From the NCBI GenBank assembly GCA_910586745.1, contig CAJUJZ010000059.1:1-12874 (forward strand): 12,874 bases of DNA, read 5' to 3'. This stretch comes from an uncultured Mucispirillum sp. GTDB lineage: Bacteria; Chrysiogenota; Deferribacteres; Deferribacterales; Mucispirillaceae. Each line of letters begins with the position of its first letter. The first letter of the stretch is position 1. Position numbers and translations under genes: made by a program. The notes beneath the pieces are model-generated. The model did not search any database, was not told where the DNA came from, and was given only the letters and a program-made list of their open reading frames with translations. Shown here in pieces: positions 6,387-12,874 of the stretch.

Positions 6387-7406
6387 TTAATCTTCCATAT
6401 CATAAGTCTGTATTTTTTTATGCAGTGTATTTCTGTTTATCCTAATAAGCTGAGCAGCCTGCGACCTGTTGCCTTTTGTCATATCAAGTGCTGCTTGAAT
6501 TAAAGGTCTTTCTACAGCTTTGCAGTATTCTTCATAAGGGTTAATAGCTTCAGAATGGATACCACTTTCTAATAAACCACGGGCAAATTTATATAATTCA
6601 TCAAGAGTATTTCTGCCTGCTTCAATAAATCCCTGTTTTCTTCTAACATCCTTTGGTAAAGATGATAATACTATCACACCACTGCTTGTATGGTTTACTG
6701 CATGATATATAGTATTAACAAGCTGTCGGACATTACCAGGCCAGTCATAACTTTGCAGAGTTTCTTCTGCTTCTTCTGATATTGGGATACTTTTTTTGCC
6801 AAAATATCCTAAATCACGCATTATAATTCTTATTAAATCTTCAATATCCTCTTTCCTTTCCCTTAATGGCGGTATATTTATAATAATAGCAAAGCTGTCC
6901 TTTAATCTTTGGTTGAATCTTTGCTGGCGAGAAAGCTCTGTTAAGTTCCTGTTAGTAGAAGATATAAACCGTGGTGAATACATACCTAATTCCTGCTCTA
7001 TTTTAATAATGGAATTAAGCAGATATTCCTGCAGTTTTGCATTAGCTGAGGCAATATCTGAAATATAAACTGTACCTTTTTCTGCCTTTTTAAAGTAGTC
7101 GTATACTTTACTAAAGCCAAGTGAACCTACTACATCATTTAATTCTACAGGGTTTACTATTACAAAATCACCAGTTCTGCCGCTTTGACTGTGAATATAT
7201 TCTGCCAGCCTGTCTTTGCCGCAGCCGTCCTCACCTGTAATATGTATACTTACATCAATAGGTGCAACAACTTCCACTAAATCATATATTTTTTTCATTT
7301 TTGCAGAATTATTTACAATATTTCTGCTTTTATATTTAGCAGTATGTTGTTCTTCTACTGCCTGCAAATTGTCCTGATTAGTTTTCTCTATATTTTCATT
7401 ATCCAT
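6387..7406 (-). CDS. Fis-type transcription regulator with a degenerate NtrC-like AAA+ domain
   Basis: This is a 339-residue DNA-binding regulator of NtrC-like build without a receiver, PAS or GAF domain; the first 30 or so residues are polar. The AAA+ part spans about 30-230: Walker A GEDGCGKD (58-65, lysine kept), the Walker B position KGTVYISDI (110-118), STNRNL (150-155), PPLRER (179-184) and WPGNVRQL (222-229). A Fis helix-turn-helix (about 299-339) carries GNRSQAAQLIRINRNTL. Three parts needed to drive sigma-54 polymerase are changed: the GAFTGA loop is absent (the interval is about 12 residues short), Walker B Asp-Glu reads Ser-Asp, and the usual arginine-finger segment reads FNQRLKDSF. 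It is therefore unlikely to remodel sigma-54 holoenzyme and more likely acts as a GAFTGA-less repressor or activator, as TyrR does. An alternative GTG start two codons upstream (7412) would overlap the PBP stop by one base. Target genes are unknown. Confidence 0.88.
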   Translation of the reverse strand: MDNENIEKTNQDNLQAVEEQHTAKYKSRNIVNNSAKMKKIYDLVEVVAPIDVSIHITGEDGCGKDRLAEYIHSQSGRTGDFVIVNPVELNDVVGSLGFSKVYDYFKKAEKGTVYISDIASANAKLQEYLLNSIIKIEQELGMYSPRFISSTNRNLTELSRQQRFNQRLKDSFAIIINIPPLRERKEDIEDLIRIIMRDLGYFGKKSIPISEEAEETLQSYDWPGNVRQLVNTIYHAVNHTSSGVIVLSSLPKDVRRKQGFIEAGRNTLDELYKFARGLLESGIHSEAINPYEEYCKAVERPLIQAALDMTKGNRSQAAQLIRINRNTLHKKIQTYDMED

Positions 7407-7411
7407 AAGCA

Positions 7412-9874
7412 CTACTTTTTAAAATTGTATTCAGCAGGTTTATTACTGCTGTCTACTGGATAAATAGAATATCCAAGATTTCCAGTAATAGAATCAGTAA
7501 TCTCATGTGTATCATTATTTACTTTAAAATAAGTCGCATTTACTGGTGCAGGGAAAAGTGCAAGAGGCACTTTTTCATTTATGCTTTTAAAGTAATCTAT
7601 AAATATATACTGTGCTGTATTTCCACCAACAGCATAAGACCCCATTTTTCTATAATCATCATAACCAACCCATGCAACAGTTACATGGTTTGGAAGAACA
7701 CCAGCAAACCAGCCATCTTTTGAATCATTTGATGTTCCAGTTTTTCCACCAATCATTCTGTTTACAGCATTTCTTGTTTTCCATGCACCGCCTTTTTCTA
7801 CAACCCTTACTATACTGTCAGTAATTAATGAGGCAGATTTTTCATCAAGCACACGAGTCATTTCTGGCTGCTGAAATTCAAATAAAGTTTTGTTATCTAT
7901 ATCTGCTACTCTTGTAACAAAAAATGGTTTTGAAGGACGCATACCCTGATTTGCAAAAGTAGAATATGCAGTAGCAAGCTCTAATGGAGATGCTGATAAG
8001 CTGCCAATACTTACAGATAAATCAACAGGAATTTCACCTGTAAAACCAAACATTTTTGCATATCTAATAATTTTTTTAATACCTATTTTCTGTGCAAGTT
8101 TAATAGTTACTGAGTTATTTGATACCTGTAATGCTCTTTCAAGAGTTATCTCTCCCATAAACTGACCATCAAAGTTTTTCGGACGCCAGTCTTCTTCCCC
8201 TTTTTTTTCACTTTCATGAATAACTGGTGTATCATAGAAAATACTCATAGGATAATAACCACTTTCATAAGCTGCAGCATACACAAGTGGTTTAAATGTA
8301 CTACCTACCTGTCTTCTTGCCTGCACTGCCCTGTTAAAGAAAGATTTAAAATATGACATACCGCCTGCCATTGCATATATTTCACCAGTCTGTGGGTTCA
8401 TAGATACAACAGCACCTTCTAAATCAGGATCCTGCTCAATCATATATACACCTGTTGAAACATTATCTTTTAATACAGGGGAAACATATATCATATCATC
8501 AAAAGCAAAAATATCTAAAAATGTTTTCGCTTTTCTATTGTTTGTTATCCAGTTATTTTCTTTAAAATTAACTAAACCTTCTGAGCCATCACTTAATTTA
8601 ATCTTTAAAGTATTTTTTGCAGCTTCAGTAATAACAGCTTTTTGATATCCTAAATCTTTTAAATAGCCTGGCACATCATTATCAAGACGCACATATTTTA
8701 CTGTGCTGTTATCAGTTTCTTCACTGACTACCGCATTATCTGCAGCATCTTCTGCCTGCTCTACATCTGTTTCATCTTCTACTAAAATTTTACCAAGCGG
8801 GCCTGTATATCCTTCTCTTTTTGCAATACTCATTAAGTTTTTAATCAATGCTTCTTCTGCAGCTATCTGATAATCCAAGTTTAATGTAGTAAATACTTTA
8901 ATACCTTTATTTTGTGCATCCTCTATTTTTAAATCTTCTTCTATGTATTTATGAATAAAATCCATAAAATAGCCTGCATAACGCAGTCTTAAAGGTATAC
9001 TTTCTGCCAGCTTTACAGTTTCATTTACTGACTTTTCATATTCTTCCTGAGTAATGTATTCTACTTCTAACATTCTTTTTAATACATGGTTTCTTCTAGC
9101 TACCGCTCTTTTCATATTTAAATGTGGGGCATAAATAGATGGTCCTTTTGGAATACCTGCAATCATGGCAGCTTCTGCAATAGTTAAATCTTTTACATCT
9201 TTTTTGCCAAAATAGTTAATTGCTGCAGCCTGAATACCATAAGCACCACGACCAAAATTTACCTGATTTAAGTATAACTCTAATATTTTTTCCTTGCTTA
9301 ATTCTTTATCAAGTCTGTATGCAATAATGACTTCTTTTATTTTACGCTTTAATTTTCTTTCTGGGGAGAGGTATATTACTTTTACAAGCTGCTGAGTTAA
9401 TGTAGAGCCACCCTCTACCATTCTGCCTGCTTTAATGTTTGATACCATAGCACGAGCAATACCCCAAGGGTCAATACCACTGTGCTCATAAAATCTTGCA
9501 TCTTCAACAGCTACTACAGCCTGATAAACATATGGTGGCATTTGGTCAATAGATATAGGATAGCGTCTTTCTGCTCCAAGCTCTGCAATAATATTACCTT
9601 TGGCATCGTAAACTACCATTGGTTCTGTATATTTAAATTTGCTGAATTCATCAGTAGAAGGCAGCTCCAGACTTAACACATAAATATACACTATAATAGA
9701 TACAAGACCTATTATTCCAAGAGCAAATAATGTACCTATAATATATAAAATAATACGCAGTTTAGTGTGTTTTTTTGGGTTTTTATTATTGTCATTATTA
9801 TTTGCAATACTATTTAATTCTTCTGCCAGTAATGGTATATTATTTTCATTATTATTGAACTTATTTTCTGACAT
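7412..9874 (-). CDS. mrcA: Bifunctional class A penicillin-binding protein (PBP1A type)
   Basis: This enzyme polymerises glycan strands from lipid II and cross-links the peptides on the outer face of the inner membrane. Its 820 residues show an Asn-rich cytoplasmic tail (1-40), one membrane helix (about 40-67), a GT51 glycosyltransferase domain and a transpeptidase domain. Glycosyltransferase motifs are VEDARFYEHSG with catalytic Glu124, GGSTLTQQLVK (155-165), RKLKRKIKE (173-181) and ELYLNQVNFGRGAYG (199-213). Transpeptidase motifs are GSTFK with nucleophile Ser525 and Lys528, SNN at 585-587, and KTGTS from 711. The linker region at about 325-480 resembles the OB-like PBP1A insert and contains an acidic, low-complexity stretch at about 366-390. 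All catalytic residues are present. The ATG has GGAG six bases upstream and lies 17 bases after uvrB. PBP1A is favoured over PBP1B or PBP1C by length and the insert; the symbol is less certain than the family. Confidence 0.95.
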   Translation of the reverse strand: MSENKFNNNENNIPLLAEELNSIANNNDNNKNPKKHTKLRIILYIIGTLFALGIIGLVSIIVYIYVLSLELPSTDEFSKFKYTEPMVVYDAKGNIIAELGAERRYPISIDQMPPYVYQAVVAVEDARFYEHSGIDPWGIARAMVSNIKAGRMVEGGSTLTQQLVKVIYLSPERKLKRKIKEVIIAYRLDKELSKEKILELYLNQVNFGRGAYGIQAAAINYFGKKDVKDLTIAEAAMIAGIPKGPSIYAPHLNMKRAVARRNHVLKRMLEVEYITQEEYEKSVNETVKLAESIPLRLRYAGYFMDFIHKYIEEDLKIEDAQNKGIKVFTTLNLDYQIAAEEALIKNLMSIAKREGYTGPLGKILVEDETDVEQAEDAADNAVVSEETDNSTVKYVRLDNDVPGYLKDLGYQKAVITEAAKNTLKIKLSDGSEGLVNFKENNWITNNRKAKTFLDIFAFDDMIYVSPVLKDNVSTGVYMIEQDPDLEGAVVSMNPQTGEIYAMAGGMSYFKSFFNRAVQARRQVGSTFKPLVYAAAYESGYYPMSIFYDTPVIHESEKKGEEDWRPKNFDGQFMGEITLERALQVSNNSVTIKLAQKIGIKKIIRYAKMFGFTGEIPVDLSVSIGSLSASPLELATAYSTFANQGMRPSKPFFVTRVADIDNKTLFEFQQPEMTRVLDEKSASLITDSIVRVVEKGGAWKTRNAVNRMIGGKTGTSNDSKDGWFAGVLPNHVTVAWVGYDDYRKMGSYAVGGNTAQYIFIDYFKSINEKVPLALFPAPVNATYFKVNNDTHEITDSITGNLGYSIYPVDSSNKPAEYNFKK

Positions 9875-9891
9875 TACTTACTCCATATTAT

Positions 9892-11865
9892 CTATTTTTT
9901 AGCTTTTAATTCAAATATTAAATCTCTTAATTTAGCAGCTGTTTCAAAGTCTAAATCATCACTTGCTTTATACATTTTCTTTTCAAGCATTTCAATATCT
10001 TTATCTGTTTTACCGCTTAATTTTACATCAAAACTGTCACGCATTTCAACTGTAAAATAATCTTTTTCATAAATAGATGATAGAATATCACTAATTGCAC
10101 TTTTTACTGTTTCTGGCGTTATTCCATGGGCTTCATTATATGTTTTCTGCTTTGCTCTGCGTCTTGCAGTTTCATCTATTGTCTGCTGCATTGCTCCGCT
10201 TATTTTATCACCGTAAAAGATAGCTCTGCCATCTGCATTTCTTGCAGCACGGCCTATAGTCTGGATAAGTGATTTTGTAGAGCGTAAAAACCCTTCCTTA
10301 TCAGCATCAAGTATAGCCACCAGCTTTACTTCTGGAATATCTAAGCCTTCACGCAGAAGGTTAATGCCTACAAGTACATCAAATTCACCAAGACGAAGTG
10401 ATTTTATTATTTTTATACGCTGCAAAGTATCTATTTCTGAATGCAGATACTCCACTTTTATGCCCATATCTTTATAATATCTTGTTAATTCTTCTGCCAT
10501 TCTTTTAGTAAGTGTAGTAACAAGCACTCTGCCGCCCTCACTTGTTACTTTTAATATTTCTGCATACAAGTCATCTACCTGAGTTCTTGCAGGGCGCACT
10601 TCTATTTCTGGGTCCATTAGTCCTGTAGGTCTGATAATCTGTTCAGCTATTACCCCGTGAGCCTGCTCTATTTCATATCTGTCTGGTGTGGCACTTACAT
10701 ATAAAACATTATTTATACGGCTGTCAAATTCATCAAACTTTAAAGGTCTGTTATCAAGTGCTACAGGCAGACGAAAACCAAAATCTACTAATGTCATTTT
10801 TCGTGACCTGTCACCATTATACATTCCACGCACCTGTGGGATTGTGATATGGCTTTCATCTATAATTACAAGTGCATCTTTTGGCAGGTAGCTTATTAAT
10901 GTATAAGGTGTTGAGCCAGGTGCTCTCCCATCAAAATATCTGGAATAATTTTCTATGCCTGTGCAGTAGCCTGTTTCTTTAATCATTTCTATATCAAACA
11001 TAGTTCTTTGAGTAAGTCTTTGTTCTTCTAAAAGTTTATTTTGGCTTACAAATTCAGAGCATCTTTCAAGTAAATCTTTTTTCATCTGCTCTATAACACT
11101 GTCCATTGTAATGGCACTTGTTACATATTGTGTGTTAGGATATACTGAAAGCTCTGTAAGTTCGTTTATAGTTTTGCCTGTAATTGCATTAAATTCACTG
11201 ATTCTATCAAGAGTATCACCAAAAAATTCTAACCTGTATGCAGTTTCATCTTCATGGCTTGGAAATATTTCAATAGTATCGCCTTTTACTCTGTATACTC
11301 CCCTGTGAAAATCTATATCATTTCTTTCATATCTTACCTGCACAAGCTTCATTAAAACATCATCAAAATTATAATCTTTGCCTGCTTCAAAATGCTGTAT
11401 CATAGTGGCATAAGTTTCCGGCGAACCAAGACCATATATGCATGAAACAGATGCAACAATAATAACATCTCGTCTTTCTATTAATGAGCGGGTTGCTCTG
11501 TTTCTAAGTTTTTCTATTTCTTCATTAATTGCAGAATCTTTTTCAATATATGTATCACTTGATGGAATATATGCTTCCGGCTGATAATAATCATAATAAC
11601 TGACAAAATATTCAACAGCATTGTCTGGAAAAAATTTAAGAAATTCACCATAAAGCTGAGCAGCAAGAGTTTTATTGTGGGCAATAATCAATGTTGGTAC
11701 CTGCAGCCTTTCTATAACATTTGCCATAGTGAATGTTTTACCTGAGCCTGTAACACCTAATAATACCTGACGCTTTGCACCAGCTTTATATGATGAAACA
11801 ATCTGCTCTATAGCTTCTACCTGGTCCCCAGCTGGTTTATACTCTGACGATATTTTAAATTCCAA
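9892..11865 (-). CDS. uvrB: Excinuclease ABC subunit B
   Basis: UvrB is the DNA-damage-verifying, helicase-like subunit of nucleotide excision repair. It is loaded by UvrA and then recruits UvrC for incision. The 657 residues match the usual 650-680. Visible parts are Walker A GVTGSGKT (37-44), the beta-hairpin region YYDYYQPEAYIPSSDTYIEK (90-109) that probes the lesion, DESH (336-339), SATPDRYE (391-398), the helicase motif QTIGRAARN, and a C-terminal UVR motif (about 622-655) for UvrC contact. The start codon is TTG at 11865-11863. It is preceded by AGGGG at a good distance, an in-frame stop lies two codons upstream, and the resulting N-terminus (MEFKISSEYKPAGDQ) is the canonical UvrB start. 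It is probably the first gene of a transcript continuing into the PBP, the regulator and the DUF2141 gene. Confidence 0.98.
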   Translation of the reverse strand: MEFKISSEYKPAGDQVEAIEQIVSSYKAGAKRQVLLGVTGSGKTFTMANVIERLQVPTLIIAHNKTLAAQLYGEFLKFFPDNAVEYFVSYYDYYQPEAYIPSSDTYIEKDSAINEEIEKLRNRATRSLIERRDVIIVASVSCIYGLGSPETYATMIQHFEAGKDYNFDDVLMKLVQVRYERNDIDFHRGVYRVKGDTIEIFPSHEDETAYRLEFFGDTLDRISEFNAITGKTINELTELSVYPNTQYVTSAITMDSVIEQMKKDLLERCSEFVSQNKLLEEQRLTQRTMFDIEMIKETGYCTGIENYSRYFDGRAPGSTPYTLISYLPKDALVIIDESHITIPQVRGMYNGDRSRKMTLVDFGFRLPVALDNRPLKFDEFDSRINNVLYVSATPDRYEIEQAHGVIAEQIIRPTGLMDPEIEVRPARTQVDDLYAEILKVTSEGGRVLVTTLTKRMAEELTRYYKDMGIKVEYLHSEIDTLQRIKIIKSLRLGEFDVLVGINLLREGLDIPEVKLVAILDADKEGFLRSTKSLIQTIGRAARNADGRAIFYGDKISGAMQQTIDETARRRAKQKTYNEAHGITPETVKSAISDILSSIYEKDYFTVEMRDSFDVKLSGKTDKDIEMLEKKMYKASDDLDFETAAKLRDLIFELKAKK

Positions 11866-11871
11866 AAGTTA

Positions 11872-11922
11872 CCCCTATAAATAGTATTACATCTATATAG
11901 CATAATAATTTAACTATTAAAA
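11872..11922 (-). promoter_or_regulatory. uvrB: Ribosome site and candidate extended -10 promoter of uvrB
   Basis: AGGGG (minus strand, 11872-11876) lies about 6 bases before the TTG start and supports it. Further upstream, TGC followed by TATATA (11894-11902) is an extended -10 element; 17 bases above it is TTTTAA (11917-11922), a poor -35 match. Expected transcription start is near 11887, giving a leader of roughly 20 bases. Confidence 0.45.
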
Positions 11923-11945
11923 GGATAAATACACTATACTATATT

Positions 11946-11961
11946 TATATGTTTACATATA
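11946..11961. repeat. 16-base palindrome between the radical SAM gene and uvrB
   Basis: TATATGT and ACATATA are perfect inverted 7-base arms around a 2-base centre (TT on the plus strand). It sits about 25 bases upstream of the candidate uvrB -35 box. It could be an operator, for example for damage control of uvrB. It does not match the LexA boxes I know from Escherichia coli or Bacillus. Confidence 0.45.
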
Positions 11962-11977
11962 CTACTAAAAAGGTATA

Positions 11978-12874
11978 TTATCTTATATCATTTCTTGTTA
12001 TCAAATAAAAGTTAAGAACATCTTTGATAGAATTACTATTGGATAATATCTCTATATCTTTAAAATTATTTTGTTCTATAATATTTTTTACATATTCTTT
12101 ATCTTGCCCTTTTAGTGAACTAAATTTTTCCCACCACTCGTCAGTAATACCACTTTTTTCATAATGTAACCTATATATTATAAGAGCTTCAGGCATATAT
12201 AATATTTTTTCAAACTCTTCTATTGAGCTACCAAAAGCCTTGTAAAAAAATGTACTTCCTTTGCCAACTTTACCTTTTGTAGAGTTAAGTATTGCTTGGA
12301 TTGCTCTAATAAATTTTCTATTCCAGTGTTTTCCTAAATAATGCCTATTTTTAAAATATGCCTCATCTTGAATAGGATGATACTTCATAGGAAAAGAATA
12401 TATATTAGCTTGCAATTCTTCACATAATCTTACATTTAATTCTAACCTTTGATATAGTTCTATGGGAGTATCCTTGTAATTATAAAGAATATAATTAGAT
12501 AAATGTTTATGACCTGCTTTAACAGCTGTTCTGACTGCAAGTTCATACATATCTTTCATTGACCAACTATCAAATGCAATTCTTACAGGCTTAATAGGTA
12601 TTTCTGATAATTTTTTCATATTCTCAAAAGTTACTAGTCTACCATCTATACCTTGATTAAAATCTACAAATCTTTCTTTTGATTTTTTTTTGCTATAATA
12701 GTGTTCAAAATATGGCTTAATTTCATTATGTATCTCTAAAATTTTTTCTTTTTTTGCTAGTTCTATATCAAGTAAATTTCTGGCATTAAGTTCTTTATAA
12801 ATTTCTTGTATATTATCTGCCTTATAAGATTGAAGCAACATACAGTAAAGTTTTATAATAAACTTTATATAACC
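11978..12874 (-). CDS. C-terminal part of a radical SAM-type protein, 5' end outside the window
   Basis: I recognise the domain style but not a named family or function. The visible frame is open from the window edge to the stop at 11978 (298 residues). Counted from the internal ATG at 12841, conserved blocks resembling the second half of a radical SAM barrel are FNQGIDGRL (61-69), IKPVRIAFD (83-91), NYILYNYKDTP (116-126), RLELNVRLCEEL (132-143) and IYSFPMKYHPI (147-157). A C-terminal region follows with KHWNRKF (171-177) and MPEALIIYR (216-224). The CxxxCxxC iron-sulfur motif is not in the visible part and would lie upstream. No ribosome site precedes the ATG at 12841 and no stop separates it from the edge, so that ATG is probably internal. 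All nine glutamine codons I read are CAA, whereas in uvrB 18 of 22 are CAG, suggesting a different origin. If the gene truly started at 12841 it would be a fragment without its cofactor site. Confidence 0.65.
   Translation of the reverse strand, partial: GYIKFIIKLYCMLLQSYKADNIQEIYKELNARNLLDIELAKKEKILEIHNEIKPYFEHYYSKKKSKERFVDFNQGIDGRLVTFENMKKLSEIPIKPVRIAFDSWSMKDMYELAVRTAVKAGHKHLSNYILYNYKDTPIELYQRLELNVRLCEELQANIYSFPMKYHPIQDEAYFKNRHYLGKHWNRKFIRAIQAILNSTKGKVGKGSTFFYKAFGSSIEEFEKILYMPEALIIYRLHYEKSGITDEWWEKFSSLKGQDKEYVKNIIEQNNFKDIEILSNSNSIKDVLNFYLITRNDIR
12846..12867. repeat. 8-base inverted repeat around TATAAT near the window edge
   Basis: TAAAGTTT (12846-12853) and AAACTTTA (12860-12867) flank TATAAT on the plus strand. 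It lies in the reading frame that I assign to the radical SAM-type gene, so it may be chance in AT-rich coding DNA. If the gene instead began at 12841, it would sit where an operator or promoter is expected. Confidence 0.35.

Noticed and set aside
6796..7068. Plus-strand open frame of 90 codons
   Set aside because: Antisense to the AAA+ domain of the regulator; composition mirrors the complementary codons.
7505..7824. Two overlapping plus-strand frames (7505-7723 and 7612-7824)
   Set aside because: They overlap each other and the C-terminal part of the PBP; no motif supports either.
9482..9676. Plus-strand open frame of 64 codons
   Set aside because: Antisense to the PBP glycosyltransferase start region, which carries catalytic motifs.
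10688..11308. Plus-strand frames at 10688-10891 and 11111-11308
   Set aside because: Antisense to conserved uvrB sequence; no ribosome site or family match.

Overview
The window is an AT-rich (about one third G+C by eye) bacterial chromosome segment of 12,874 bases. Every supported gene lies on the minus strand. The set is mostly housekeeping: an indirect tRNA amidation operon (gatC-gatA-gatB), a class 3 aldehyde dehydrogenase, a TehA/SLAC1-type anion transporter, a small exported DUF2141 protein, a Fis-type transcription factor, a bifunctional class A penicillin-binding protein and uvrB. The class A PBP, the signal-peptide-bearing DUF2141 protein and the NtrC-like regulator fit a Gram-negative-type, low-GC bacterium. 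A Deferribacterota member such as Mucispirillum is a guess from overall impression, not something the sequence proves.

Layout in transcription order, from high to low coordinates. At the right edge is the 3' part of a radical SAM-type gene (11978-12874), running in from outside the window; its glutamine codon use differs sharply from its neighbours. After a 112-base gap with a promoter candidate and a palindrome comes a compact set: uvrB (TTG start), class A PBP (17-base gap), Fis-type regulator (5-base gap, or 1-base overlap if GTG is used) and DUF2141 protein (3-base gap). These four are probably one transcript. The TehA-like transporter has its own promoter candidate and ends on a strong hairpin terminator. 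The aldehyde dehydrogenase follows with a good sigma-70-like promoter that fixes its start at 4607. Last comes gatC-gatA-gatB, joined by two identical TAATG stop/start overlaps. gatB runs off the left edge only a few codons before its expected end.

How the genes work together: GatCAB converts misacylated Glu-tRNA(Gln) and/or Asp-tRNA(Asn) to the correct aminoacyl-tRNA. The uvrB group joins excision repair, peptidoglycan synthesis, a regulator and an exported small protein; the shared transcript is inferred from spacing, and a functional link is not shown.

The two most interesting items are the regulator and the radical SAM fragment. The regulator keeps the NtrC-like fold landmarks and Fis helix-turn-helix but has lost the GAFTGA loop, the Walker B Asp-Glu pair and the usual arginine-finger positions. 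I see no CRISPR, tRNA, rRNA, insertion sequence or plus-strand gene. No gene-free stretch exceeds 300 bases; the longest is 4608-4857.
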